A DNA stretch of 64,000 bases from Hydrogenobaculum sp. Y04AAS1 (GTDB lineage Bacteria > Aquificota > Aquificia > Aquificales > Aquificaceae): contig NC_011126.1 of assembly GCF_000020785.1 (NCBI RefSeq), positions 186,001 to 250,000 of the forward strand, in the 5' to 3' direction. A model generated the notes under the pieces. That model made no database searches, was not told the DNA's origin, and saw nothing but the letters and a program-made list of their open reading frames with translations. Positions 18,254 through 26,145 of the stretch are shown here, in pieces (positions within the stretch are counted from its first letter, which is position 1; the number at the start of each line of letters is the position of its first letter). The translations under genes were made by a program, and so were the position numbers.

Positions 18254-18667
18254 CCTTGTAAGAAGCTCAAATTTATCGGGGGTTATGAGGGTAAGTTCGT
18301 TAGATTCGTATTTTTTTAAAAGCTCATCAAAACTTATCTTATCATCTTCGGCAAAATACACCTTCATACCATTTGTTATAGCGAGGTTGTAAGCTCCTTG
18401 TCCCATGTGTAGGGCTATAAGTTCTCTTACACCAAGAGATAGTAAAAACCTTATCACCATACCGCCCCTTTCTACCGGGTTTCTTAGGGTTTTAATGGTT
18501 TTTGAGTTTTTATCGTAAAAAGCAAAAAACTTCACTTCTCCAAAAAGTGGTGATATTTTGATGGGGCTATTTTCCTTTGGGGCTTTTATTGGTATAGCCA
18601 CATGGTTTTCATAAGATTCAAAGCCTTCTGGCAATGTAAATCTCTCTACTGTTTTAAGCATTTTCAT
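18251..18667 (-). CDS. NifX/NifB-type cofactor-binding domain protein
   Basis: 138 residues; AGGAGG seven bases before ATG 18667. The dinitrogenase iron-molybdenum cofactor domain fold is visible: VAIPIKAP at the first strand, ISPLFGEVKFFAFYD, NPVERGG, LGVRELIALHMGQGAY and GMKVYFAE. Stand-alone members occur in many non-diazotrophs, where they may handle Fe-S or other metal clusters; function here is unknown. Its TAG stop is the end of a structured repeat. An inverted repeat, TAACTA-N6-TAGTTA at 18703-18720, lies upstream and may be an operator. Confidence 0.78.
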   Translation of the reverse strand: MKMLKTVERFTLPEGFESYENHVAIPIKAPKENSPIKISPLFGEVKFFAFYDKNSKTIKTLRNPVERGGMVIRFLLSLGVRELIALHMGQGAYNLAITNGMKVYFAEDDKISFDELLKKYESNELTLITPDKFELLTR

Positions 18668-18702
18668 AGAGCACCTCCTAAAAATTTAAGGTTAATAAAT
18701 AC

Positions 18703-18720
18703 TAACTATTAAATTAGTTA
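18703..18720. promoter_or_regulatory. Inverted repeat upstream of the NifX-like gene
   Basis: TAACTA, six bases, TAGTTA. It sits 36 bp before the ATG at 18667 in an AT-rich gap and could bind a dimeric regulator. AT-rich palindromes also arise by chance. Confidence 0.3.
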
Positions 18721-18753
18721 AAAATTTAGATTGTAGTAGAAGTTTTATCATAA

Positions 18754-18981
18754 TTAGTCTTCTTTGTTTATCCTATCTTCTTCGTGTTTTACGATTTTAG
18801 AAAAAATAACTATCAACAAACCACCTATCACAACAGTTTCTACAAGCCTTTGGGCGTAAATCTTAAATACGTTTGGTATTTGCCCTGTTTGAAACATGCA
18901 GTTATAACAATGTGTATGCCCTTGATAGGGTGTGCCTTCCAACATATGTATAAAATTCATTATGCTATGCCAAATATCCAT
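18754..18981 (-). CDS. Small membrane protein with HCYNC motif
   Basis: 75 residues, family not recognised. The first half is polar with GHTHCYNC, a CxxC next to two His that could bind a metal or form a disulfide. Residues about 46-63 form one membrane segment, and the charged end (KHEEDRINKED) would lie on the other side. TATAAT ends six bases before the ATG on the minus strand, with no ribosome site, so the transcript may be leaderless. It stands between a repeat cluster and the NifX-like gene. Confidence 0.6.
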   Translation of the reverse strand: MDIWHSIMNFIHMLEGTPYQGHTHCYNCMFQTGQIPNVFKIYAQRLVETVVIGGLLIVIFSKIVKHEEDRINKED

Positions 18982-18996
18982 TAGTTTATTATAACT

Positions 18997-19359
18997 CTAG
19001 TGTGTGTAGCATTTCTTACATCGTATATGCCTGTTCCTTCATTTTGCTACGATGTAAAATGCGGGCGTTACCGCTCTAGTGTGTGTAACATTTCTTACAT
19101 CGTAGTGTGCTGGAAGCATTTCTTACACTACCAGTACCTGTTCCCTCGTCAACCCCAGAAATAAAATGCGATTTCATCGCTCTGCCTGTTCTTTTATCAA
19201 CCTACGATGTGAAATGCGGACGTTGCCGCTCTGCCTGTTCTTTCATCAACCTACGAATTAAAATGCGATTGTATCGCTCTAGTGTGCTTGGCATTTCTTA
19301 CGTGGTATATGTCTGTTCTTTCATTTTGCTACGATGTAAAATGCGATTGTATCGCTCTA
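18997..19359 (+). repeat. Largest cluster of structured repeats
   Basis: At least five 3' ends and four 5' ends. The first copy (18997-19077) is the clearest: 5' hairpin, then TTACATCGTA pairing exactly with TACGATGTAA across a 22-nt loop, then GCGG-CCGC. Other 5' hairpins read TGT-GTA-ACA, TGCT-GGA-AGCA and TGC-TTG-GCA. The final CTCTA supplies the stop of the 44-residue gene on the minus strand. Confidence 0.88.
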
Positions 19360-19491
19360 TTTGCTTTTTAAAGCTACTGCAAGTATAGCCAGCATACCTA
19401 TGGCAAATATGATAGAAAGTACTATTACCACTGCACCTGAGTAATGAGAAAATGCCATTTGTTGTTTTGCTAATGCTTTCCATGTGTTCAT
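19357..19491 (-). CDS. 44-residue single-span membrane protein
   Basis: Starts MNTWKALAKQQMAFSHYSGA and continues with one hydrophobic helix (about residues 18-41) and a basic end, LKSK. The TAG stop is the CTA end of a structured repeat. A TAAAAT box ends six bases before the ATG on the minus strand, suggesting a leaderless message. Small single-span proteins of this type often attach to respiratory or transport complexes, but I recognise no family. It is transcribed in the same direction as the next two small genes. Confidence 0.5.
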   Translation of the reverse strand: MNTWKALAKQQMAFSHYSGAVVIVLSIIFAIGMLAILAVALKSK

Positions 19492-19526
19492 AGTATTATT
19501 TTACAACATCAATATAAAATAAATAT

Positions 19527-19548
19527 AAAAAGAGGGCAAAAGCCCTCC
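19527..19548 (-). terminator. Rho-independent terminator of the three-gene operon
   Basis: Read on the minus strand: GAGGGC, TTTT loop, GCCCTC, then TTTTT. It lies 12 bp after the stop of the gene at 19560-20144. Confidence 0.85.
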
Positions 19549-19559
19549 AAGTATTTTGA

Positions 19560-20144
19560 TTAAAATCTCCCAAAGGCATCTTTGTTCCAAGACATGTCTG
19601 GAGGTGATTGTTTTACAGCTTCTTTTACCTTGATACCTTTTATCTTTGCATGCGCTGTGTATTCTATCTGCTTGATGGACCCGGATTGATTTTGAGGGTT
19701 TTTATAAAGAGTTTGTTGGTGTTTTGCTTTTAAAAGCATGAAACTAAAAGGTTTTACATCAAGACCACTTAGCATAATAAGATAAAGGGCATGTCCTATG
19801 TAAGTTATTATGTCTTCTATATAGGGTAGGGCGTTAGCCATATAACCTGTATTTGATATGAGTTCTTTAAACAAGCTTAAAAACTCTTTTTTAGATATTC
19901 TGTTTTTGGTGGATTTTATGGCTTGTAAGCTTTGGAGAAATTTTGCAAATTCATCATCTAGTATATTTGCTTTTAATAAAAGCTCTGTTATGTCCTTATC
20001 GTATAGCGTTTTGTATCCTACATAATTTACCCAAGCTTCTATTATGCTTGGTATATCGTAGCCTATCAAAGATTTTATTTTTGACCTGATATCTTTGTTG
20101 TCTTGGGATACAAATATCTTTTCTAGAATAGCCTTTTCTTTCAT
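19560..20144 (-). CDS. Hypothetical protein, third gene of unknown operon
   Basis: 194 residues, no family recognised. It is helical and soluble with no signal peptide. A polar tail from about residue 140 is rich in Gln, Asn and Ser and ends in DMSWNKDAFGRF. An AAAGGAG-like site precedes the ATG. It follows the 64-residue gene by 11 bp and is closed by a strong terminator, so it belongs with the two upstream genes. The conserved-looking WVNYVGYKTLY region might be a binding surface; that is a guess. Confidence 0.65.
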   Translation of the reverse strand: MKEKAILEKIFVSQDNKDIRSKIKSLIGYDIPSIIEAWVNYVGYKTLYDKDITELLLKANILDDEFAKFLQSLQAIKSTKNRISKKEFLSLFKELISNTGYMANALPYIEDIITYIGHALYLIMLSGLDVKPFSFMLLKAKHQQTLYKNPQNQSGSIKQIEYTAHAKIKGIKVKEAVKQSPPDMSWNKDAFGRF

Positions 20145-20155
20145 AGCTTTCTCCT

Positions 20156-20350
20156 TTATCCTATTTCTTCTAAATCTCTTAACACGCTTTGGAGTCTTGG
20201 TGTTATTTCTTCCAGTATATCCACAATTTCCAAAAGCAAATTTTTTTGATGAGGATCCTTTGTATTTTTTATAAGGACTTCTATATCTTCTACCAGTTTT
20301 ACAAATTTTGGTGTATCTTCTATCAACAGGCTAATTATTTTAAAATCCAT
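20156..20350 (-). CDS. Hypothetical 64-residue helical protein, second gene of unknown operon
   Basis: I place the start at ATG 20350, which has AAAGGAGG seven bases upstream; the longer frame to 20389 would run through a strong hairpin. The product is acidic and wholly helical (amphipathic, Leu/Ile-rich), consistent with a coiled coil or four-helix oligomer. No family is recognised. It lies between the 192- and 194-residue proteins and could bridge them. Confidence 0.65.
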   Translation of the reverse strand: MDFKIISLLIEDTPKFVKLVEDIEVLIKNTKDPHQKNLLLEIVDILEEITPRLQSVLRDLEEIG

Positions 20351-20369
20351 AAAACTACCTCCTTTTAAC

Positions 20370-20387
20370 GCCCCCTTTACAGGGGGC
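20370..20387 (-). terminator. Intercistronic hairpin without a U-run
   Basis: GCCCCC-TGTAAA-GGGGGC on the minus strand, between the first and second genes of the unknown operon, followed by GTTAAAAGGAGG rather than a T-run. It could slow transcription or protect the upstream message, setting a higher level for the first gene. Confidence 0.55.
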
Positions 20388-20396
20388 AAATTATGT

Positions 20397-20975
20397 TTAG
20401 GTTAATTGATCGCAGGAGCGATACAAGACCACTTGGCCGGTTTTTCTGTCTTTTTTGCTTCTTATTTCAGATTCTAGTTTTCTTATGACACATCTTCCAA
20501 CGCTTACTATATCTTGCTTGCCGGAGTTAGATAGTACTGTGCCTAAGCTTGGGGTTTTGGAGCTTGACTTTTTTCTTTTTTCTAAGGAGCTTATGAGGTT
20601 TTGTATTGTAGCTTCTTGGTTTTGGTCTTTTAACTCCTTTAGTATGTCGTTTAATATAGCTATCTCTTCGGCGGTTTTTGAGCCTTTTATAGAACTTTTC
20701 TTATGAGAAGAAACTCTTAACTCTTTTGCCCAAAACTTGAGTGCATCGGCTATTATAAGAGCTTGGCCGTTTATTACATCGCCAAAGACAAAGTAATAGT
20801 TGTCTGCAGATTGGGGCAATGAGCTTGAGCTTCCCATATCTACTACAGCCACAAATCTTGATAAAAGCTCGTATCCGCCAAACCTTATAAGGTTTTGAAC
20901 AGCGCTTTTTGACCTCTCAAGGTCAAAGGTTTCCGTGATAGGTGCTACATGTGGCATTACAAAGGTTTTTAGCAT
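20397..20975 (-). CDS. Hypothetical protein, first gene of unknown operon
   Basis: 192 residues, not recognised. AGGAGGT precedes ATG 20975. Residues 1-90 look globular, with FVFGDVINGQALIIADALKF; residues 90-150 are a charged, Ser/Lys-rich helical linker; the end contains VSVGRCVIRKLE and a basic tail. No signal peptide or membrane helix. The paired TTGGAC motif upstream is shared with the transglycosylase genes at 5040, hinting at common control. Confidence 0.65.
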   Translation of the reverse strand: MLKTFVMPHVAPITETFDLERSKSAVQNLIRFGGYELLSRFVAVVDMGSSSSLPQSADNYYFVFGDVINGQALIIADALKFWAKELRVSSHKKSSIKGSKTAEEIAILNDILKELKDQNQEATIQNLISSLEKRKKSSSKTPSLGTVLSNSGKQDIVSVGRCVIRKLESEIRSKKDRKTGQVVLYRSCDQLT

Positions 20976-21012
20976 GGGCCTTACCTCCTAAAAGTGATAT
21001 GTTAAATTTCTT

Positions 21013-21056
21013 TTAAAAGCCAAAAAACGAAGGTAAGCCTGTCCAAGAAAGTCCAA
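21013..21056 (-). promoter_or_regulatory. Paired TTGGAC motif upstream of the unknown operon
   Basis: On the minus strand TTGGACTTTCTTGGACA (21056-21040) is followed 13 nt later by TTTTTGGCTTTTAA (21026-21013). It matches the arrangement at 4981-5025. The first block is 81 bp from the ATG at 20975. Confidence 0.4.
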
Positions 21057-21061
21057 CATAT

Positions 21062-21081
21062 AATATGGTATATATCATATT
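21062..21081. promoter_or_regulatory. Inverted repeat in a divergent promoter region
   Basis: AATATG, eight bases, CATATT, overlapping a TATAAT at 21059-21064. It lies between the unknown operon and hldD and may be an operator for either. Confidence 0.3.
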
Positions 21082-21146
21082 TTTCTTTGATGTTTTTCAA
21101 TATATTTAAAGCCTTATACCTTAAATATTTAAGTTAAAATATTTTT

Positions 21147-22079
21147 ATGAGAAAATTTCTAATAACAGGTGGAAGCGGTTTTATAGGCTCAAGGATAGCC
21201 TTAAGGCTTCAAGAGCTTTACCCAAAAGCTTATATCCTTGTGGTGGATAACTTTTCTTCAGGATACTTTAAAACTCTTTATGGATTTAAAGGCGATGTGA
21301 TAGAAGGGGCTATAGAAGATAAAGACCTATGGGAATATCTTAAAAAAGAATACGCCTCTTTTGAAGCGGTCTTTCACAACGGAGCTATTACAGATACCAC
21401 AATCCTTGATCAGAAGTTTATGATGGATGTAAACACCAATAGCATGAAATATATAATAGATGCTTGTATAAAATGGGATGCAAAGCTTATATACGCTTCT
21501 TCTGCTGGAGTGTATGGCAACACAGAAGCACCTATGAGAGAAGATAGGGGTCTTATACCGGAAAACGTATACGGCTTTTCAAAGCTAATGGCTGATAACC
21601 TCGTTAAAAATAAGATGGAAGAATATCCTTCTTTTAGGGCAGTGGGTTTTAGATACTTCAACGTATACGGCATGGGAGAGCAATACAAAGGCAAAACCGC
21701 CAGTATGATTTATCAACTTGCCATGCAGATGAAATCTGGCAAAAACCCAAGACTTTTTAAATATGGTGAGCAAAAAAGAGATTTTGTTTATATAGAAGAT
21801 GTATTGCAAGCAAATATAAAGGCTTTGGAAAGATACGATGCTAGTGGTATATTTAACGTAGGCTATGGCAAGGCAAGAAGCTTCAACGATATAGTAGAGA
21901 TTTTAAACCATCTCATGGGTGCAAACTACGAAATAGAGTATTTTGACTGTCCATACGAATTTTATCAAAACTACACAGAAGCCGATATAAGTGCTATCAA
22001 AGAAAAGCTTGGCTACGAGCCCAAATATGATTTGGAATCTGGTATAGAGCATTATCTTAAAAGCTTGAAGCTGATATGA
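21147..22079 (+). CDS. hldD: ADP-glyceromanno-heptose 6-epimerase
   Basis: 310 residues, short-chain dehydrogenase fold. The NAD(P) loop GGSGFIGS (8-15), SSAGVYG and the catalytic YGFSK are present, and GMGEQYKGKTASMIYQ matches the heptose epimerase signature rather than generic UDP-glucose epimerases. It supplies ADP-L-glycero-D-manno-heptose for the lipopolysaccharide core, showing a Gram-negative envelope. TAAAAT at 21135-21140 ends six bases before the ATG with no ribosome site, so the message may be leaderless. It overlaps cysM by four bases. Confidence 0.88.
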   Translation: MRKFLITGGSGFIGSRIALRLQELYPKAYILVVDNFSSGYFKTLYGFKGDVIEGAIEDKDLWEYLKKEYASFEAVFHNGAITDTTILDQKFMMDVNTNSMKYIIDACIKWDAKLIYASSAGVYGNTEAPMREDRGLIPENVYGFSKLMADNLVKNKMEEYPSFRAVGFRYFNVYGMGEQYKGKTASMIYQLAMQMKSGKNPRLFKYGEQKRDFVYIEDVLQANIKALERYDASGIFNVGYGKARSFNDIVEILNHLMGANYEIEYFDCPYEFYQNYTEADISAIKEKLGYEPKYDLESGIEHYLKSLKLI

Positions 22080-23041
22080 GTTTAAAGGGTATTTTTTGGG
22101 TATTAGGAGAACACGACGAGCCTTATTTAAAACCAAGGGAAAGCTCTTTGGAGCTTGTGGGCAACACACCTTTGGTAAGAATAAAAAAAGTTTTAGAGGC
22201 TTTTGATATAAACCCAAATGTGAAAATATATGCAAAGCTTGAATCTACGAATCCAGGGGGCTCTGTAAAAGATAGGGCTGCTCTTTCTATGTTTTTAAAC
22301 GCCATAAAAAAAGGTATTATACAAAAAGATAAGGCTGTGATAGACGCCACCTCTGGTAATACGGGTATAGCGCTTGCTATGGTAGGAGCTTCACTTGGTA
22401 TAAAAGTAGAGCTTGCTATGCCATCAAACGTAAGCGAAGAGCGTAAGAAGATACTGGAGGCTTATGGGGCTATAACCCACTATACTGATCCTTTGGAGGG
22501 CACAGACGGGGCTATCTTATACGTTAGAGATATTGTAAAAAAATATCCAGATAGATATGTGTATCTAGACCAATACAACAACCAAGCCAACTGGCAAGCT
22601 CATTTTTACTCTACTGGTATAGAGATATACAATCAAACTAAAGGTCAGATTACTCATTTTGTAGCAGGGATTGGTACCGGTGGGACTATAATGGGTACTG
22701 GTAGAAGGTTAAAGGTTTACAATCCCAACATAGAGGTTATAGGCATCCAACCAGCCTATCCATTTCATGGCATAGAAGGCCTAAAGCATATAGAGTCTTC
22801 TATAAAACCAGGTATTTTTGATGAAACGTTTTTAGATAGAACAATCTTTGTAGATACGGAAGAAGCTTACGAACTTACAAGAAGACTTGCCAAGGAAGAA
22901 GGGCTTTTCGTAGGACAATCTTCTGGAGCTGCCTTGGCTGGTGCTATAAAACTTGCCAAAGAGCTTGAAAGTGGGCTCATTGTGACGGTGTTTCCAGATG
23001 GCGGGGATAGATATCTATCCACTAGAGTGTGGGGTAAGTGA
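22076..23041 (+). CDS. cysM: Cysteine synthase / O-acetylserine sulfhydrylase type
   Basis: 321 residues, PLP fold type II. PLP-binding Lys in NPGGSVKDRAA, the substrate loop DATSGNTGIA and the phosphate loop GIGTGGTIMGTG are clear. It makes cysteine from an activated serine and sulfide (or thiosulfate). The symbol is the closest match; CysK or a phosphoserine-using form cannot be excluded. It starts within the hldD stop codon. Confidence 0.88.
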   Translation: MSLKGIFWVLGEHDEPYLKPRESSLELVGNTPLVRIKKVLEAFDINPNVKIYAKLESTNPGGSVKDRAALSMFLNAIKKGIIQKDKAVIDATSGNTGIALAMVGASLGIKVELAMPSNVSEERKKILEAYGAITHYTDPLEGTDGAILYVRDIVKKYPDRYVYLDQYNNQANWQAHFYSTGIEIYNQTKGQITHFVAGIGTGGTIMGTGRRLKVYNPNIEVIGIQPAYPFHGIEGLKHIESSIKPGIFDETFLDRTIFVDTEEAYELTRRLAKEEGLFVGQSSGAALAGAIKLAKELESGLIVTVFPDGGDRYLSTRVWGK

Positions 23042-23042
23042 T

Positions 23043-23558
23043 ATGGAGATTTTAAACCTTGTAGATATTTTTAAAAGCCAAAAAACTTACTCCTTTGAAG
23101 AGGATATAAAAAAGGATTTTTGGAAAGATTTTTTACCTGAGGATATAGAAAGTGTTGAGGCCAATGTGAAGATCAATATATCACCAAAAGGTTATATGAG
23201 ATATGAGCTATCTTTGAAGTTAGAGGCTAAGGTAAGGGCTTTTTGTTCTGTTTGCCTTAAGGAGTTTGGATTTGATATAGTTTTGGACGAGGTTTTTGAG
23301 CTTTTAGATAAAAGTTTAGAAACATATTCAAAATCACACATGTTAAAAGAAGAAGAATTCTACACTTACTACATAGACCAGGAGGAGTTTGATCCTTCTG
23401 AGGTTGTTTTGGATGCTCTTATAGGTGCTATGCCTATAAAATTTTTATGTGAAGAGTCTTGTAGTTTGCCATCAAAAGTTGAGCAAGGAAACAAAAGTTT
23501 TGCTATACTTAAAGAGTTACTAACTAAGGAGGAAAAAAATGGCGGTACCAAAGCGTAG
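23043..23558 (+). CDS. YceD/DUF177 family protein
   Basis: 171 residues from ATG 23043, one base after cysM. Two Cys pairs, CSVCLKEF and CEESC, match the family pattern. YceD is almost always upstream of rpmF and, in plants and some bacteria, is needed for 23S rRNA accumulation or processing. Its end overlaps the start of rpmF by 20 bp. No membrane segment is seen. Confidence 0.85.
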   Translation: MEILNLVDIFKSQKTYSFEEDIKKDFWKDFLPEDIESVEANVKINISPKGYMRYELSLKLEAKVRAFCSVCLKEFGFDIVLDEVFELLDKSLETYSKSHMLKEEEFYTYYIDQEEFDPSEVVLDALIGAMPIKFLCEESCSLPSKVEQGNKSFAILKELLTKEEKNGGTKA

Positions 23559-23721
23559 GACTTCTCGTTGGAGAAGAAACCAAAGAAGGGCGCAAGCTTT
23601 TTTTGCGAAGCTAAAATCTTTTAATATGGTAAAATGTCCAAATTGTGGAGAATTTGCAATGCCACACAGGGCTTGTCCTTACTGCGGTTATTACAGAGAT
23701 AAACAAGTATTAGAAGTGTAA
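23539..23721 (+). CDS. rpmF: Ribosomal protein L32 (zinc form)
   Basis: 60 residues, beginning AVPKRRTSRWRRNQRRAQ, with a zinc ribbon CPNCG and CPYCG. AAGGAGG lies upstream, inside the end of the yceD-like gene. The order yceD-rpmF-plsX-fabH is the common bacterial link between ribosome and fatty acid synthesis. Confidence 0.96.
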   Translation: MAVPKRRTSRWRRNQRRAQAFFAKLKSFNMVKCPNCGEFAMPHRACPYCGYYRDKQVLEV

Positions 23722-23732
23722 TTTAGCTATAA

Positions 23733-24752
23733 ATGGAAAGCTTTCGTATAGCGCTTGACTGTATGGGGGGTGATTATGCCCCCGATGAGATAGTAAAAGG
23801 TGGTATACTAGCTTTAGATGAACTAAACTGTGAAGTTTTATTTGTAGGGAAAGAAGAGCTTATAAGACAGGTATTGAAAAAGTATAAATTAAGAGAAGAT
23901 ATAAAAATTATAAATTCTGAAGATTCAATTGAGATTAACTCATCTCCTTCTTCTGTGTTGAAAAGGAAAAACTCGTCTTTATATATAGCTGGTAAGCTTT
24001 TAAAAGAAAATCAAGCCGATGCTCTTGTATCTGCTGGCAACACCGGTGCTGTGTTGGTGATAGGTAAATTTGTGGTGGGGGCGGCGGAGTTTTTAGAAAG
24101 ACCAGCTATAGCTGTAGCTCTTCCAAACAAGCTTGGTAAGAAGACTGTGCTTGTTGATGTGGGAGCAAACGTTGATAGTAGACCAAGGCATCTTTTGGAT
24201 TTTGCCATCATAGGACATACTTACGCAGAGGAGATATTGGGTGTAAAGAATCCAACCATAGGTATTTTAAGTATAGGAGAAGAAGAAGGGAAAGGCAACG
24301 AGCTTGTAAAAGAAACGTTTCCGCTTTTAAAAGAAACAAAGTTAAACTTCAAAGGAAACGCTGAAGGTAGAGATATATACAACGGTACTTTTGACGTCAT
24401 AGTATGCGATGGGTTTGTAGGAAATATAGTTTTAAAAGCATCTGAAAGTCTTGGTATGGCTCTTATAGATATGATAAAAGAAGAGGTTATGAAAAGAAAA
24501 ATAAGTAAGCTTGGAGCTTTTTTGATGAAGCCAGCTATAAATGCTTTTAAGAGAAAAGTAGATTTTGAAGAATACGGTGGTACACCACTTTTAGGAGCAA
24601 AAAAACCTGTTATAATAACACATGGTAGAGCAAACGCGAAAGCCATAAAAAACGCTATAAAGATAGCTAGAGCATTTTTATCTCACCACTTCAACGAAAG
24701 AATGAAAGAAAACTTTGTAAAATATATAGAACCAGTCTTAAAGGAGCAATAA
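23733..24752 (+). CDS. plsX: Phosphate acyltransferase PlsX
   Basis: 339 residues. It makes acyl-phosphate from acyl-ACP for phospholipid synthesis. Motifs ALDCMGGDYAPDEIVKG, SAGNTGAVL, VDVGANVDSRP and CDGFVGNIVLKASE are typical. It lies 11 bp after rpmF and its stop overlaps fabH by one base (TAATG). Confidence 0.96.
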   Translation: MESFRIALDCMGGDYAPDEIVKGGILALDELNCEVLFVGKEELIRQVLKKYKLREDIKIINSEDSIEINSSPSSVLKRKNSSLYIAGKLLKENQADALVSAGNTGAVLVIGKFVVGAAEFLERPAIAVALPNKLGKKTVLVDVGANVDSRPRHLLDFAIIGHTYAEEILGVKNPTIGILSIGEEEGKGNELVKETFPLLKETKLNFKGNAEGRDIYNGTFDVIVCDGFVGNIVLKASESLGMALIDMIKEEVMKRKISKLGAFLMKPAINAFKRKVDFEEYGGTPLLGAKKPVIITHGRANAKAIKNAIKIARAFLSHHFNERMKENFVKYIEPVLKEQ

Positions 24753-25663
24753 TGGGCGTATCTATAAAGTCTATAGGCATTTACGTGCCTTCTCATGTTG
24801 TTACCAACAAGGATTTGGAAAAAAACATTGATACTTCCGATGAGTGGATTACTACGAGAACTGGTATAAAAAGAAGACACGTAGCAAAAGATGAGTCTAT
24901 ATACGATATGGCTGTGAAAGCTGGTAAGATGGCTCTTGAAAAAGCCGGTTTAGAAGAAGTAGATCTTATAATAGTAGCCACTTTAAGCCCAGAGATGCTT
25001 TTTCCAGCTGTAGCTTGTGTAGTTCAACAGCATATAAAATCAAGATTTGCTTTTGATATATCGGCTGCTTGTAGTGGGTTTTTGTATGGGCTTGATATAG
25101 CAAAATCTTACATAGAAAGCTCAAATGTAAATTCAATACTTCTTATAGGAGTAGAAAAACTTTCTTCTATAGTGGATTGGACCGATAGGAGCACCTGTGT
25201 GCTTTTTGGAGATGGGGCCGGTGCTGCTGTAATTACAAAAGGAGAAGGGGATATATTATCAAGTGTTATGTTTTCCGATGGTAAGTACAAGGATCTTCTT
25301 TATGCTGAGAAATGCGATTTTCTAAAGATGAACGGAAAAGAAGTGTTTAAATACGCTGTAAGAAACATGGAAGCTGCTTGTAGAATGGCTATTGAAAAGG
25401 CAAACGTTAGCATAGATGAAATATCTCTTGTGATACCTCATCAGGCAAACATACGTATAATAAACTCGTTGGCGCAAAAACTTGGTGTTCCAAGTTCAAA
25501 AGTTTATGTAAACATACAAGAGTATGCAAACACTAGTGCTGCTTCTATACCTATAGCTATGTATGAGGCTTTTGAAAAAGGTATATTAAAAAGAAAAGAT
25601 AAAATTCTATTAACGGCTATGGGCGGAGGACTTACATGGGGAGCTAGCGTTTTGGAGTTTTAA
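24752..25663 (+). CDS. fabH: 3-oxoacyl-ACP synthase III
   Basis: 303 residues. It starts fatty acid elongation by condensing acetyl-CoA with malonyl-ACP. The catalytic Cys is C107 (DISAACSGF), with His in IPHQANIR and Asn in NTSAASIP. WITTRTGIKRRH binds CoA. It is slightly shorter than the usual 315-320 residues. It is coupled to plsX and followed after one base by a hypothetical gene. Confidence 0.95.
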   Translation: MGVSIKSIGIYVPSHVVTNKDLEKNIDTSDEWITTRTGIKRRHVAKDESIYDMAVKAGKMALEKAGLEEVDLIIVATLSPEMLFPAVACVVQQHIKSRFAFDISAACSGFLYGLDIAKSYIESSNVNSILLIGVEKLSSIVDWTDRSTCVLFGDGAGAAVITKGEGDILSSVMFSDGKYKDLLYAEKCDFLKMNGKEVFKYAVRNMEAACRMAIEKANVSIDEISLVIPHQANIRIINSLAQKLGVPSSKVYVNIQEYANTSAASIPIAMYEAFEKGILKRKDKILLTAMGGGLTWGASVLEF

Positions 25664-25664
25664 G

Positions 25665-26078
25665 ATGGGTAAGGTTATAAGATTTAACTCTGATGACGAT
25701 AGTGAAAAGATAGAACAAGAACAACCTCCTATAGACCAGCAATCAGTTGAAATGCCTCAGTTTCTACAAGAATTAAGAGAATATATACTTGGATATTATC
25801 CTAATACTATAAGCGATATACTTGGCTTTAGCGGTTTTATCAAAAACGACAACCCTTATGTATTCGTGGGATATGTTGCATGGCAAGATAAAAAAGGAAG
25901 CTATTATACCACACCTTTGATAGCTATGTTTAGAAATCAAGACAAGAGGTTTTCTTTTTTAAACGCCAAGAACCACTATTTTGATCCTACGGTGTTAAAA
26001 ACAGACATTGAAAACTCGGGTATAAAAATAGATGAGATTTACAAACATCTTGACAAAGAGTTAAAAAAGCCAACCTAA
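25665..26078 (+). CDS. Hypothetical protein downstream of fabH
   Basis: 137 residues, no family recognised. The first 35 residues are acidic and Gln-rich (probably disordered); the remainder looks like a small mixed fold with YVFVGYVAWQDKKGSYYTTP and an amphipathic C-terminal helix. No signal peptide or membrane segment. It begins one base after fabH stops, so it is probably the last gene of the yceD-fabH unit. Confidence 0.65.
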   Translation: MGKVIRFNSDDDSEKIEQEQPPIDQQSVEMPQFLQELREYILGYYPNTISDILGFSGFIKNDNPYVFVGYVAWQDKKGSYYTTPLIAMFRNQDKRFSFLNAKNHYFDPTVLKTDIENSGIKIDEIYKHLDKELKKPT

Positions 26079-26145
26079 AACACTGCTAAAAATAAAGGTA
26101 GCTTGGTCATAACTTATAAAATCTAAGAATGTAAATTTTTTTCTT

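Noticed and set aside
17958-18392. A 144-codon plus-strand ORF with repeating protein segments
   Set aside because: It is the 75-bp duplication and neighbouring repeat read through by chance, then the antisense of the NifX-like gene; no ribosome site.
15678-19359. CRISPR array
   Set aside because: Units are of unequal length, lie head to tail without unique spacers, differ in sequence with compensated hairpins, and no cas gene is near.
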